This document shows, in pieces, positions 24,604 to 38,062 of a DNA stretch of 64,000 nucleotides (position 1 is the stretch's first letter; each line of letters opens with the position of its first letter). The stretch comes from Hydractinia symbiolongicarpus (Eukaryota; Cnidaria; Hydrozoa; Anthoathecata; Hydractiniidae): assembly GCF_029227915.1 (NCBI RefSeq), contig NC_079883.1:17672001-17736000 (forward strand). The letters run 5' to 3'. Made by a program: the position numbers and the translations under genes. The notes under the pieces are model-generated. The model was not told where the DNA came from. It saw only the letters and a program-made list of their open reading frames with translations, and did no database searches.

Positions 24604-24790
24604 CACGTGGAACTACGTGATTTATGTGTGCGGCCTCTATTAGGCAGCAAAAGGCCATACTATAACCTTTAGAGGCCTGTACACGTGGCTGACTGTGTTA
24701 TAAAGCCATGGCGCAATGGAAAACCACTCCACTTGGGACGTCGTAGTCCATCTAGAGTGGAAGGATAAGACCACTGCTAACCTGCGCAGG
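24604..24790 (+). repeat. 187-bp monomer with 5-bp tandem duplication
   Basis: GAAAACCACTCCACTTGGG in place of GAAAACCACTTGGG, a duplication of CCACT at about 24724-24733. The matching monomer near 28.05 kb lacks it. This accounts exactly for the change of offset between the two repeat copies from 3447 to 3442 bp. Confidence 0.85.
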
Positions 24791-25700
24791 CACGTGCAAC
24801 CACGTGATATACGTGTAAGGCCCTTATTAGTGTACAAGAGGCTATATTACAGCCCTTAGGGGCTTGTACGTGTGGTTGACGCTGTTATAAAGCCATGGCG
24901 CAATGAAAAACTACTTGGGACGTCGTAGTTCATTGAGAGTGGAAGGAGAAGACTAATGGTAACCTGCGCAGGCACGTGCAACCACGTGATATATGTGTAA
25001 GGCCTTTATTAGGCTGCAAAAGGCCATATTACAGTCGTTAGACGCATGTACCCGTAGTTAACGGTGTTATAACATCATGGCGCAATGGAAAACAACTTGG
25101 GACGTCGTAGTCCATTGAGAGTGGAAGGATAAGACCAATGGTAACCTGCGCAGGCACGTGCAACCACGTGACATACGTGTAAGGCCTTTATTAGGCTGCA
25201 AAAGGTCATATTACAGCCTTTAGAGACCTGTACACGTGGTTGACGGTGTTATAAAGCTGTGGCGCAATTGCAAACAACTTGGGACGTCGTAGTCCATTGA
25301 GAGTACATGGACTAGTCCGATCGTAACTTCCGCAGGCACGTGGATCTACGTGATTCATGTGTACGGCCTCTATTAGGCAGCAAAAGGCTATGCCATAGCC
25401 TTTAGAGGGCTGTACACGTTGATGACTGTGTAATAAAGCCGTGGCACTATGGAAAACAACTTGGGACATCGTAGGCCATTGAGAGTGGAAGGATAAGACC
25501 AATGGTAACCTGCGCAGGCACGTGGAACAACACGAATTGGGTGTACGGCCTTTATTAGGCTGCAAAAGGTCATATTACAGCCTTTAGAGACCTGTACACG
25601 TGTTTGACGGTGTTGTAAAGCCGTGGCGCATTGGAAAACCACTTGGAACATCGTAGTCCATTGAGAGTGGAAGGATAACACCAATGCTAACCTGTGCAGG

Positions 25701-25874
25701 CACGTGCAACCACGTGATATACGTGTAAGGCCTTTATTAGGCTGCAAGAGGCACCCTTTAGGGGCCTGTACACGTGGTTGACGGCGCTGTGAATCCGTGG
25801 CCCTATGAAAAACAACTTGGGACGTCGTAGTCGATTGAGCGTGGAAGGATAAGACCAATGATAACCTGCGCAGG
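25701..25874 (+). repeat. 174-bp monomer, C subtype
   Basis: GAGGCACCCTTTA form. It carries TGTGAATCCGTGG and CTATGAAAAACAAC as local changes. Confidence 0.9.
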
Positions 25875-27694
25875 AACGTGCAACCACGTGATATACGTGT
25901 AAGACCTTTATTAGGGTGCAAGAGGCTATATTACAGCCCTTAGGGGACTGTGCGCGTGGCTGACGCTGTTATAAAGCCATGGCGCATTTGCAAACAACTT
26001 GGGACGTCGTAGTCCATTGAGAGTACATGGACTAATCCGATCGTAACTTGCGCAGGCACGTGGATCTACGTTATTCATGTGTACGGCCTCTATTAGGCAG
26101 CAAAAGGCCATGCCATAGCCTTTAGAGGGGTGTACACGTGGCTGACTGTGTTATAAAGCCGTGGCGCATTGGAAAACCACTTGGGACGTCGTAGTCCATT
26201 GAGAGTGGAAGGATTAGACCAATGGTAACCTGCGCAGGAACGTGGAACAACGTGATTTAAGTGTACGGACTTTAATAGGCCGCAAATAGCCATATTACAG
26301 CCTTTAGGGGCCTGTACACTTGGTTGACGGTGTTGTAAAGCCGTGGCTCTATGAAAAACAACTTGGGACATCGTAGTCCATTGAAAGTGGAGGGATACGA
26401 CCAATGCTAACCTGCGCAGGCACGTGCAACCACGTGATATACGTGTAAGGCCTTTATTAGGCTGCAAGAGGCCTTATTACAGTCGTTAGACGCATGTACT
26501 TGTAGTTAAGAGTGTTATAACGCCATGGTGCAATAGAAAACGACTTGTGACGTCGTAGTCCATTGAGAGTGGAAGGATTAGACCAATGGTAACCTGCGCA
26601 GGCACGTGGAACAACACGAATTGGGTGTACGGCCTTTATTAGGCTGCAAAAGGTCATATTACAGCCTTTAGAGACCTGTACACGTGTTTGACGGTGTTGT
26701 AAAGCCGTGGCGCATTGGAAAACCACTTGGGACGTCGTAGTCCATTGAGAGTGGAAGGATAACACCAATGCTAATCTGTGCAGGCACGTGCAACCACGTG
26801 ATATACGTGTAAGGCCTTTATTAGGGTACAAGAGGCTATATTACAGCCCATAGGGGCTTGTACGTGTGGCTGACTGTGTTATAAAACCGTGGCGCTTTGG
26901 GAAACCACTTGGGACGTTGTAGTCCATTGAGAGTGGATGGATTAGACCAATGGTAACCTGCGCAGGCACGTGAAACCACGTGATATATGTGTAAGGCCTT
27001 TATTAGGCTGCAAGAGGCCATATTACAGTCGTTAGACGCATGTACTTGTAGTTAACGGTGTTATAACGCCATGGCGCAATGGAAAACGACTTGGGACCTC
27101 GTAGTCCATTGAGAGTGGAAGGATAAGACCAACGGTAACCTGCGCAGGCACGTGGAACAACGTGATATACGTGTAAGGCCTTTATTAGGCTGCAAAAGGC
27201 CATATTACAGTCGTTAGACGCATGTACTTGTAGTTAACGGTGTTATAACGCCATGGCGCAATGGAAAACAACTTGTGACGTCGTAGTCCATTGAGAGTGG
27301 AAGGATTAGACAAATGATAACCTGCGCAGGCACGTGCAACCACGTGATATACGTGTAAGGCCTTTATTAGTGTACAAGAGGCTATATTACAGCCCTTAGG
27401 GGCTTGTACGTGTGGCTGACGCTGTTATAAAGCCATGGCGCAATGAAAAACTACTTGGGACGTCGTAGTTCATTGAGAGTGGAAGGAGAAGACTAATGGT
27501 AACCTGCGCAGGCACGTGCAACCACGTGATATATGTGTAAGGCCTTTATTAGGCTGCAAAAGGCCATATTACAGTCGTTAGACGCATGTACCCGTAGTTA
27601 ACGGTGTTATAACACCATGGCGCAATGGAAAACCACTTGGAACGTCGTAGTCCATTGAGAGTGGAAGGATAACACCAATGCTAACCTGTGCAGG

Positions 27695-27868
27695 CACTAG
27701 CAACCACGTGATATACGTGTAAGGCCTTTATTAGGCTGCAAGAGGCACCCTTTAGGGGCCTGTACACGTGGTTGACGGCGCTGTGAAGCCGTGGCCCTAT
27801 GGAAAACAACTTGGGACGTCGTAGTCGATTGAGCGTGGAAGGATAAGACCAATGATAACCTGCGCAGG
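27695..27868 (+). repeat. 174-bp monomer, C subtype
   Basis: GAGGCACCCTTTA form starting CACTAGCAACC, like the copy at 24248, 3447 bp upstream. Confidence 0.9.
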
Positions 27869-28232
27869 AACGTGCAACCACGTGATATACGTGTAAGGCC
27901 TTTATTAGGGAGCAAGAGGCTATATTACAGCCCTTAGGGAACTTTGCGCGTGGCTGACGCTGTTATAAAGCCATGGCGCATTTGCAAACAACTTGGGACG
28001 TCGTAGTCCATTGAGAGTACATGGACTAGTCCGATCGTAACTTGGGCAGGCACGTGGAACTACGTGATTTATGTGTGCGGCCTCTATTAGGCAGCAAAAG
28101 GCCATACTATAACCTTTAGAGGCCTGTACACGTGGCTGACTGTGTTATAAAGCCATGGCGCAATGGAAAACCACTTGGGACGTCGTAGTCCATCTAGAGT
28201 GGAAGGATAAGACCACTGCTAACCTGCGCAGG

Positions 28233-28414
28233 CACGTGCAACCACGTGATATACGTGTAAGGCCCTTATTAGTGTACAAGAGGCTATATTACAGCCCTTA
28301 GGGGCTTGTACGTGTGGTTGACGCTGTTATAAAGCCATGGCGCAATGAAAAACTACTTGGGACGTCGTAGTTCATTGAGAGTGGAAGGAGAAGACTAATG
28401 GTAACCTGCGCAGG
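28233..28414 (+). repeat. Representative f-type monomer (182 bp)
   Basis: Example of the f family, the commonest partner of the CCCGTAG a subtype in the right part of the window. It has the a-type start, then CCCTTATTAGTGTACAAGAG, CAGCCCTTAGGGGCTTGTAC, GTGTGGTTGACGCTGTTATA, AATGAAAAACTACTTGGGAC and GGAGAAGACTAATGG. The dyad GGACGTCGTAGTCC is changed to GTAGTTC on the right arm in this family. The related left-domain marker monomers (900-1081 and others) have GTGTGACTGACG and CAACTAGGGGCG instead. Confidence 0.86.
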
Positions 28415-29142
28415 CACGTGCAACCACGTGATATATGTGTAAGGCCTTTATTAGGCTGCAAAAGGCCATATTACAGTCGTTAGACGCATGTACCCGTAGT
28501 TAACGGTGTTATAACACCATGGCGCAATGGAAAACAACTTGGGACGTCGTAGTCCATTGAGAGTGGAAGGATAAGACCAATGGTAACCTGCGCAGGCATG
28601 TGCAACCACGTGACATACGTGTAAGGCCTTTATTAGGCTGCAAAAGGTCATATTACAGCCTTTAGAGACCTGTACACGTGGTTGACGGTGTTATAAAGCT
28701 GTGGCGCAATTGCAAACAACTTGGGACGTCGTAGTCCATTGAGAGTACATGGACTAGTCCGATCGTAACTTGCGCAGGCACGTGGATATACGTGATTCAT
28801 GTGTACGGCCTCTATTAGGCAGCAAAAGGCTATGCCATAGCCTTTAGAGGGCTGTACACGTTGATGACTGTGTAATAAAGCCGTGGCACTATGGAAAACA
28901 ACTTGGGACATCGTAGGCCATTGAGAGTGGAAGGATAAGACCAATGGTAACCTGCGCAGGCACGTGGAACAACACGAATTGGGTGTACGGCCTTTATTAG
29001 GCTGCAAAAGGTCATATTACAGCCTTTAGAGACCTGTACACGTGTTTGACGGTGTTGTAAAGCCGTGGCGCATTGGAAAACCACTTGGAACGTCGTAGTC
29101 CATTGAGAGTGGAAGGATAACACCAATGCTAACCTGTGCAGG

Positions 29143-29316
29143 CACGTGCAACCACGTGATATACGTGTAAGGCCTTTATTAGGCTGCAAGAGGCACCCTT
29201 TAGGGGCCTGTACACGTGGTTGACGGCGCTGTGAAGCCGTGGCCCTATGAAAAACAACTTGGGACGTCGTAGTCGATTGAGCGTGGAAGGATAAGACCAA
29301 TGATAACCTGCGCAGG
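29143..29316 (+). repeat. 174-bp monomer, C subtype
   Basis: GAGGCACCCTTTA form with CTATGAAAAACAAC, matching the copy at 25701 at an offset of 3442. Confidence 0.9.
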
Positions 29317-30954
29317 AACGTGCAACCACGTGATATACGTGTAAGACCTTTATTAGGGTGCAAGAGGCTATATTACAGCCCTTAGGGGACTGTGCGCGTG
29401 GCTGACGCTGTTATAAAGCCATGGCGCATTTGCAAACAACTTGGGACGTCGTAGTCCATTGAGAGTACATGGACTAATCCGATCGTAACTTGCGCAGGCA
29501 CGTGGATCTACGTTATTCATGTGTACGGCCTCTATTAGGCAGCAAAAGGCCATGCCATAGCCTTTAGAGGGCTGTACACGTGGCTGACTGTGTTATAAAG
29601 CCGTGGCGCATTGGAAAACCACTTGGGACGTCGTAGTCCATTGAGAGTGGAAGGATTAGACCAATGGTAACCTGCGCAGGAACGTGGAACAACGTGATTT
29701 AAGTGTACGGACTTTAATAGGCCGCAAAAGGCCATATTACAGCCTTTAGGGGCCTGTACACTTGGTTGACGGTGTTGTAAAGCCGTGGCTCTATGAAAAA
29801 CAACTTGGGACATCGTAGTCCATTGAAAGTGGAGGGATACGACCAATGCTAACCTGCGCAGGCACGTGCAACCACGTGATATACGTGTAAGGCCTTTATT
29901 AGGCTGCAAGAGGCCTTATTACAGTCGTTAGACGCATGTACTTGTAGTTAAGAGTGTTATAACGCCATGGTGCAATAGAAAACGACTTGTGACGTCGTAG
30001 TCCATTGAGAGTGGAAGGATTAGACCAATGGTAACCTGCGCAGGCACGTGGAACAACACGAATTGTGTGTACGGCCTTTATTAGGCTGCAAAAGGTCATA
30101 TTACAGCCTTTAGAGACCTGTACACGTGTTTGACGGTGTTGTAAAGCCGTGGCGCATTGGAAAACCACTTGGGACGTCGTAGTCCATTGAGAGTGGAAGG
30201 ATAACACCAATGCTAATCTGTGCAGGCACGTGCAACCACGTGATATACGTGTAAGGCCTTTATTAGGGTACAAGAGGCTATATTACAGCCCTTAGGGGCT
30301 TGTACGTGTGGCTGACTGTGTTATAAAACCGTGGCGCTTTGGAAAACCACTTGGGACGTTGTAGTCCATTGAGAGTGGATGGATTAGACCAATGGTACCC
30401 TGCGCAGGCACGTGAAACCACGTGATATATGTGTAAGGCCTTTATTAGGCTGCAAGAGGCCATATTACAGTCGTTAGACGCATGTACTTGTAGTTAACGG
30501 TGTTATAACGCCATGGCGCAATGGAAAACGACTTGGGACCTCGTAGTCCATTGAGAGTGGAAGGATAAGACCAACGGTAACCTGCGCAGGCACGTGGAAC
30601 AACGTGATATACGTGTAAGGCCTTTATTAGGCTGCAAAAGGCCATATTACAGTCGTTAGACGCATGTACTTGTAGTTAACGGTGTTATAACGCCATGGCG
30701 CAATGGAAAACAACTTGTGACGTCGTAGTCCATTGAGAGTGGAAGGATTAGACAAATGATAACCTGCGCAGGCACGTGCAACCACGTGATATACGTGTAA
30801 GGCCTTTATTAGTGTACAAGAGGCTATATTACAGCCCTTAGGGGCTTGTACGTGTGGCTGACGCTGTTATAAAGCCATGGCGCAATGAAAAACTACTTGG
30901 GACATCGTAGTTCATTGAAAGTGGAAGGATAAGACCAATGGTAACCTGCGCAGG

Positions 30955-31128
30955 CACGTGGAACCACGTGATATACGTGTAAGGCCTTTGATAGGCTGCA
31001 AGAGGCAGCCTTTAGGGGCCTGTACACGTGGTTGACGGTGTTGTGAAGCCGTGGCCCTATGGAAAAGAACTTGGGACGTCGTAGTCGATTGAGCGCGGAA
31101 GGATAAGACCAATGATAACCTGCGCAGG
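30955..31128 (+). repeat. 174-bp monomer, G subtype, first copy
   Basis: Same 8-bp loss but reading GAGGCAGCCTTTA. It starts CACGTGGAACCACGTGATAT, a mixed start, and has GAAAAGAACTTGG and GTCGATTGAGCGCGG. Here the block before TTAGG reads CCTTTGATAGG. Confidence 0.9.
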
Positions 31129-32766
31129 AACGTGCAACCACGTGATATACGTGTAAGGCCTTTATTAGGGTACAAGAGGCTATATTACAGCCCTTAGGGG
31201 CCTGTGCGCGTGGCTGACGCTGTTATAAAGCCATGGCGCAATTGCAAACAACTTGGGACGTCGTAGTCAATTGAGAGAACATGGACTAGTCCGATCGTAA
31301 CTTGGGCAGGCACGTGGAACTACGTGATTTATGTGTGCGGCCTCTATTAAGCAGCAAAAGGCCATACTATAGCTTTTAGAGGCCTGTACATGTGGCTGAC
31401 TGTGTTATAAAGCCATGGCGCCATAGAAAACCACTTGGGACGTCGTAGTGCATGGAGAGGGGAAGGATTACACCAATACTAACCTGTGTAGGCACGTGCA
31501 ACCACTTGATATACGTGTAAGGTCTTTATTAGGCCGCAAGAGGCCATATTACAGTCGTTAGACGCATGTACTCGTAGTTAACGGTGTTATAACGCCATGG
31601 CGCAACGGAAAACGACTTGGGACGTCGTAGTCCATTGAGAGTGGAAGGATTAAAGCAATGGTAACCTGCGCAGGCACGTGGAACAACGTGATTCATGTAT
31701 GCGGAATTTATTAGGCCGCAAAAGGCCATATTACAGACTTTAGGGGCCTGTACACGTGTTTGACGGTGTTGTAAAGCCGTGGCGCTATGGAAAACAACTT
31801 GGGACTTCGTAGTCCTTTGAGAGTGGAAGGATAAGACCAATGATAACCTGCGCAGGCATGTGCAACCACGTGATATACGTGTAAGGCCCTTATTAGTGTA
31901 CAAGAGGCTATATTACAGCCCTTAGGGGCTTGTACGTGTGGTTGACGCTGTTATAAAGCCATGGCGCAATGAAAAACTACTTGGGACGTCGTAGTTCATT
32001 GAGAGTGGAAGGAGAAGATTAATGGTAACCTGCGCAGGCACGTGCAACCACGTGATATATGTGTAAGGCCTTTATTAGGCTGCAAAAGGCCATATTACAG
32101 TCGTTAGACGCATGTACCCGTAGTTAACGGTGTTATAACACCATGGCGCAATGGAAAACAACTTGGGACGTCATAGTCCGTTGAGAGTGGAATGATAAGA
32201 CCAATGGTAACCTGCGCAGGCACGTGCAACCACGTGACATACGTGTAAGGCCTTTATTAGGCTGCGAAAGGTCATATTACAGCCTTTAGAGACCTGTACA
32301 CGTGGTTGACGGTGTTATAAAGCTGTGGCGCAATTGCAAACAACTTGGGACGTCGTAGTCCATTGAGAGTACATGGACTAGTCCGATCGTAACTTGCGCA
32401 GGCACGTGGATCTACGTGATTCATGTGTACGGCCTCTATTAGGCAGCAAAAGGCTATGCCATAGCCTTTAGAGGGCTGTACACGTTGATGACTGTGTAAT
32501 AAAGCCGTGGCACTATGGAAAACAACTTGGGACATCGTAGTCCATTGAGAGTTGAAGGATAAGACCAATGGTAACCTGCGCAGGCACGTGGAACAACACG
32601 AATTGGGTGTACGGCCTTTATTAGGCTGCAAAAGGTCATATTACAGCCTTTAGAGACCTGTACACGTGTTTGACGGTGTTGTAAAGCCGTGGCGCATTGG
32701 AAAACCACTTGGAACGTCGTAGTCCATTGAGAGTGGAAGGATAACACCAATGCTAACCTGTGCAGA

Positions 32767-32940
32767 CACGTGCAACCACGTGATATACGTGTAAGGCCTT
32801 TATTAGGCTGCAAGAGGCACCCTTTAGGGGCCTGTACACGTGGTTGACGGCGCTGTGAAGCCGTGGCCCTATGGAAAACAACTTGGGACGTCGTAGTCGA
32901 TTGAGCGTGGAAGGATAAGACCAATGACAACCTGCGCAGG
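32767..32940 (+). repeat. 174-bp monomer, C subtype
   Basis: GAGGCACCCTTTA form, 1812 bp (10 units minus 8) after the first G copy. The boundary reads GCAGACACGTG. Confidence 0.9.
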
Positions 32941-33122
32941 AACGTGCAACCACGTGATATACGTGTAAGACCTTTATTAGGGTGCAAGAGGCTATATTAC
33001 AGCCCTTAGGGGACTGTGCGCGTGGCTGACGCTGTTATAAAGCCATGGCGCATTTGCAAACAACTTGGGACGTCGTAGTCCATTGAGATTACATGGACTA
33101 GTCCGATCGTAACTTGCGCAGG

Positions 33123-33304
33123 CACGTGGATCTACGTTATTCATGTGTACGGCCTCTATTAGGCAGCAAAAGGCCATGCCATAGCCTTTAGAGGGCTGTA
33201 CACGTGGCTGACTGTGTTATAAAGCCGTGGCGCATTGGAAAACCACTTGGGACGTCGTAGTCCATTGAGAGTGGAAGGATTAGACCAATGGTAACCTGCG
33301 CAGG
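33123..33304 (+). repeat. Representative e-type monomer (182 bp)
   Basis: Example of the e family. It starts CACGTGGATCTACGTTATTC, then GGCCTCTATTAGGCAGC, AAAAGGCCATGCCATAGCC, TTTAGAGGGCTGTACACG, TGGCTGACTGTGTTATAAAG and GCGCATTGGAAAACCACTTG. It usually follows a d monomer. The next monomer starts with AACGTGG rather than CACGTGG, so the CACGTG at the junction is lost in this copy. Confidence 0.87.
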
Positions 33305-34578
33305 AACGTGGAACAACGTGATTTATGTATACGGACTTTAATAGGCCGCAAAAGGCCATATTACAGCCTTTAGGGGCCTGTACACTTGGTTGACGGTGTT
33401 GTAAAGCCGTGGCTCTATGAAAAACAACTTGGGACATCGTAGTCCATTGAAAGTGGAGGGGTACGACCAATGCTAACCTGCGCAGGCACGTGCAACCACG
33501 TGATATACGTGTAAGGCCTTTATCAGGCTGCAAGAGGCCTTATTACAGTCGTTAGACGCATGTACTTGCAGTTAAGAGTGTTATAACGCCATGGTGCAAT
33601 AGAAAACGACTTGTGACGTCGTAGTCCATTGAGAGTGGAAGGATTAGACCAATGGTAACCTGCGCAGGAACGTGGAACAACGTGATTTATGTATACGGAC
33701 TTTAATAGGCCGCAAAAGGCCATATTACAGCCTTTAGAGACCTGTACACGTGTTTGACGGTGTTGTAAAGCCGTGGCGCATTGGAAAACCACTTGGGACG
33801 TCGTAGTCCATTGAGAGTGGAAGGATAACACCAATGCTAATCTGTGCAGGCACGTGCAACCACGTGATATACGTGTAAGGCCTTTATTAGGGTACAAGAG
33901 GCTATATTACAGCCCTTAGGGGCTTGTACGTGTGGCTGACTGTGTTATAAAACCGTGGCGCTTTGGAAAACCACTTGGGACGTTGTAGTCCATTGAGAGT
34001 GGATGGATTAGACTAATGGTAACCTGCGCAGGCACGTGCAACCACGTGATATATGTGTAAGGCCTTTATTAGGCTGCAAGAGGCCATATTACAGTCGTTA
34101 GACGCATGTACTTGTAGTTAACGGTGTTATAACGCCATGGCGCAATGGAAAACGACTTGGGACGTCGTAGTCCATTGAGAGTGGAAGGATAAGACCAACG
34201 GTAACCTGCGCAGGCACGTGGAAAAACGTGATATACGTGTAAGGCCTTTATTAGGCTGCAAGAGGCCATATTACAGTCGTTAGACGTATGTACTTGTAGT
34301 TAACGGTGTTATAACGCCATGGCGCAATGGAAAACGACTTGTGACGTCGTAGTCCATTGAGAGTGGAAGGATTAGACAAATGATAACCTGCGCAGGCACG
34401 TGCAACCACGTGATATACGTGTAAGGCCTTTATTAGTGTACAAGAGGCTATATTACAGCCCTTAGGGGCTTGTACGTGTGGCTGACGCTGTTATAAAGCC
34501 ATGGTGCAATGAAAAACTACTTGGGACGTCGTAGTTCATTGAGAGTGGAAGGATAAGACCAATGGTAACCTGCGCAGG

Positions 34579-34752
34579 CACGTGGAACCACGTGATATAC
34601 GTGTAAGGCCTTTGTTAGGCTGCAAGAGGCAGCCTTTAGGGGCCTGTACACGTGGTTGACGGTGTTGTGAAGCCGTGGCCCTATGGAAAAGAACTTGGGA
34701 CGTCGTAGTCGATTGAGCGCGGAAGGATAAGACCTATGATAACCTGCGCAGG
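34579..34752 (+). repeat. 174-bp monomer, G subtype
   Basis: GAGGCAGCCTTTA form with CCTTTGTTAGGC, again 1812 bp after the previous short monomer, so C and G subtypes alternate regularly here. Confidence 0.9.
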
Positions 34753-37334
34753 AACGTGCAACCACGTGATATACGTGTAAGGCCTTTATTAGGGTACAAG
34801 AGGCTATATAACAGCCCTTAGGGGCCTGTGCGCGTGGCTGACGCTGTTATAAAGCCATGGCGCAATTGCAAACAACTTGGGACGTCGTAGTCAATTAAGA
34901 GAACATGGACTAGTCCGATCGTAACTTGGGCAGGCACGTGGAACTACGTGATTTATGTGTGCGGCCTCTATTAAGCAGCAAAAGGCCATACTATAGCCTT
35001 TAGAGGCCTGTACATGTGGCTGACTGTGTTATAAAGCCATGGCGCCATAGAAAACCACTTGGGACGTCGTAGTGCATGGAGAGGGGAAGGATTACACCAA
35101 TGCTAACCTGTGTAGGCACGTGCAACCACTTGATATACGTGTAAGGTCTTTATTAGGCCGCAAGAGGCCATATTACAGTCGTTAGACGCATGTACTCGTA
35201 GTTAACGGTGTTATAACGCCATGGCGCAACGGAAAACGACTTGGGACGTCGTAGTCCATTGAGAGTGGAAGGATTAAAGCAATGGAAACCTGCGCAGGCA
35301 CGTGGAACAACGTGATTCATGTATGCGGAATTTATTAGGCCGCAAAAGGCCATATTACAGCCTTTAGGGGCCTGTACACGTGTTTGACGGTGTTGTAAAG
35401 CCGTGGCGCTATGGAAAACAACTTGGGACTTCGTAGTCCTTTGAGAGTGGAAGGATAAGACCAATGATAACCTGCGCAGGCATGTGCAACCACGTGATAT
35501 ACGTGTAAGGCCCTTATTAGTGTACAAGAGGCTATATTACAGCCCTTAGGGGCTTGTACGTGTTGTTGACGCTGTTATAAAGCCATGGCGCAATGAAAAA
35601 CTACTTGGGACGTCGTAGTTCATTGAGAGTGGAAGGAGAAGACTAATGGTAAACTGCGCAGGCACGTGCAACCACGTGATATATGTGTAAGGCCTTTATT
35701 AGGCTGCGAAAGGCCATATTACAGTCGTTAGACGCATGTACCCGTAGTTAACGGTGTTATAACACCATGGCGCAATGGAAAACAACTTGGGACGTCGTAG
35801 TCCATTGAGAGTGGAAGGATAAGACCAATGGTAACCTGCGCAGGCACGTGCAACCACGTGACATACGTGTAAGGCCTTTATTAGGCTGCAAAAGGTCATA
35901 TTACAGCCTTTAGAGACCTGTACACGTGGTTGACGGTATTATAAAGCTGTGGCGCAATTGCAAACAACTTGGGACGTCGTAGTCCATTGAGATTACATGA
36001 ACTAGTCCGATCGTAACTTGCGCAGGCACGTGGATCTACGTTATTTATGTGTACGGCCTCCATTAGGCAGCAAAAGGCCATGCCATAGCCTTTAGAGGGC
36101 TGAACACGTGGCTGACTGTGTTATAAAGCCGTGGCGCATTGGAAAACCACTTGGGACATCGTAGTCCTTTGAGAGTGGAAGGACAAGACCAATGATAACC
36201 TGCGCAGGCACGTGCAACCACGTGATATACGTGTAAGGCCTTTATTAGTGTACAAGAGGCTATATCAGCCCTTAGGGGCTTGTACGTGTGGCTGACGCTG
36301 TTATAAAGCCATGGCGCAATGGAAAACTACTTGGGACGTCGTAGTTCATTGAGAGTGGAAGGAGAAGACTAATGGTAACCTGCACAGGCACGTGCAACCA
36401 CGTGATATATGTGTAAGGCCTTTATTAGGCTGCAAGAGGCGATGCTACAGTCGTTGGACGCTTGTACTTGTAGTTAACGGTGTTATAACGCCATGGCGTA
36501 ACGGAAAACGACTTGGGACGTCGTAGTCCATTGAGAGGGGAAGGATTAGACCAATAGTAACCTGCGCAGGCACGTGGAACAACGCGAATTGGGTGTACGG
36601 CCTCTATTAGGCAGCAAAAGGCCATGCCATAGCCTTTAGTGGGCTGTACACGTGGCTGACTGTGTTATAAAGCCGTGGCGCATTTGAAAACCACTTGGGA
36701 CGTCGTAGTCCATTGAGAGTGGAAGGATTAGACCAATGGTAACCTGCGCAGGCACGTGGAACAACGTGATTTATGTATACGGACTTTAGTAGGCCGCAAA
36801 AGGCCATATTACAGCCTTTAGGGGCCTGTACACTTGGTTGACGGTGCTGTAAAGCCGTGGCTCTATGGAAAACAACTTGGGACATCGTAGTCCATTGAAA
36901 GTGGAGGGATACGACCAATGCTAACCTGCGCAGGCACGTGCAACCACGTGATATACGTGTAAGGCCTTTATTAGGCTGCAAGAGGCCTTATTACAGTCGT
37001 TAGACGCATGTACTTGTAGTTAAGAGTGTTATAACGCCATGGTGCAATGGAAAACGACTTGAGACTTCGTAGTCCTTTGAGAGTGGAAGGACAAGACCAA
37101 TGATAACCTGCGCAGGCACGTGCAACCACGTGATATACGTGTAAGGCCTTTATTAGTGTACAAGAGGCTATATCAGCCCTTAGAGGCTTGTACGTGTGGC
37201 TGACGCTGTTATAAAGCCATGGCGCAATGGAAAACTACTTGGGACGTCGTAGTTCATTGAGAGTGGAAGGAGAATACTAATGGTAACCTGCGCAGGCACG
37301 TGCAACCACGTGATATATGTGTAAGGCCTTTATT

Positions 37335-38062
37335 AGGCTGCAAGAGGCGATACTACAGTCGTTGGACGCATGTACTTGTAGTTAACGGTGTTATAACGCC
37401 ATGGCGCAATGGAAAACGACTTGGGAGGTCGTAGTCCATTGAGAGGGGAAGGATTAGACCAATAGTAACCTGCGCAGGCACGTGGAACAACGCGAATTGG
37501 GTGTACGGCCTTTATTAGGCTGCAAAAGGTCATGTAACAGCCTTTAGAGACCTGTACACGTGATTGACGGTGTTATAAAGCTGTGGCGCAATTGCAAACA
37601 ACTTGGGACGTCGTAGTCCATTGAGATTACATGGACTAGTCCGATCGTAACTTGCGCAGGCACGTGGATCTACGTTATTCATGTGTACGGCCTCCATTAG
37701 GCAGCAAAAGGCCATGCCATAGCCTTTAGAGGGCTGTACACGTGGCTGACTGTGTTATAAAGCCGTGGCGCATTGGAAAACCACTGGAGACGTCGTAGTC
37801 CATTGAGAGTGGAAGGATTAGACCAATGGTAACCTGCGCAGGAACGTGGAACAACGTGATTTATGTATACGGACTTTAATAGGCCGCAAAAGGCCATATT
37901 ACAGACTTTAGGGGCCTGTACACTTGGTTGACGGTGTTGTAAAGCCGTGGCTCTATGGAAAACAACTTGGGACATCGTAGTCCATTGAAAGTGGAGGGAT
38001 ACGACCAATGCTAACCTGCGCAGGCACGTGCAACCACGTGATATACGTGTAAAGCCTTTAAT
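37335..38062 (+). repeat. 728-bp four-monomer duplication, copy 1
   Basis: Four units repeated 728 bp downstream. Both copies carry GGTCATGTAACAGCC (elsewhere GGTCATGTTACAG) and GGCCTCCATTAGGC (elsewhere mostly GGCCTCTATTAGGC). Edges are approximate; only the d and e units match closely. Confidence 0.65.

Larger units (their letters stand above)
25009..28450 (+). repeat. 3.4-kb higher-order repeat, copy 1 (19 monomers)
   Basis: Length 3442 equals 19 x 182 minus two 8-bp deletions. It opens with the CCCGTAG a-type monomer and includes 174-bp monomers at 25701 and 27695. The part from about 27.48 to 28.2 kb differs from copies 2 and 3 and instead repeats 24.18-24.8 kb, so this copy is itself a recombinant. 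Confidence 0.82.
28451..32074 (+). repeat. 3.6-kb higher-order repeat, copy 2 (20 monomers)
   Basis: Length 3624 equals 20 x 182 minus two 8-bp deletions (29143 and 30955). It contains a further stretch with GAGAGAACATGG, CTCTATTAAGCAGC, GTGCATGGAGAGGGG and CACTTGATATACG that copy 1 lacks. It is near-identical to copy 3. Confidence 0.85.
32075..35698 (+). repeat. 3.6-kb higher-order repeat, copy 3 (20 monomers)
   Basis: Same monomer order as copy 2 at an offset of 3624, with 174-bp monomers at 32767 and 34579. The pattern continues for about two monomers after 35698 and then departs into e-type units with GAGATTACATGAAC. Confidence 0.85.

Noticed and set aside
25388-25921. 177-codon open frame on the minus strand, with similar ones at four other places, and well over a hundred shorter ones
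   Set aside because: They consist of the satellite read in rotating frames. The same peptide segments (LNGLRRPK, RACAGYHWS, NKGLTRISRGCT) recur each monomer, many begin at TTG or CTG, and none has a recognisable domain. They are not annotated as genes.
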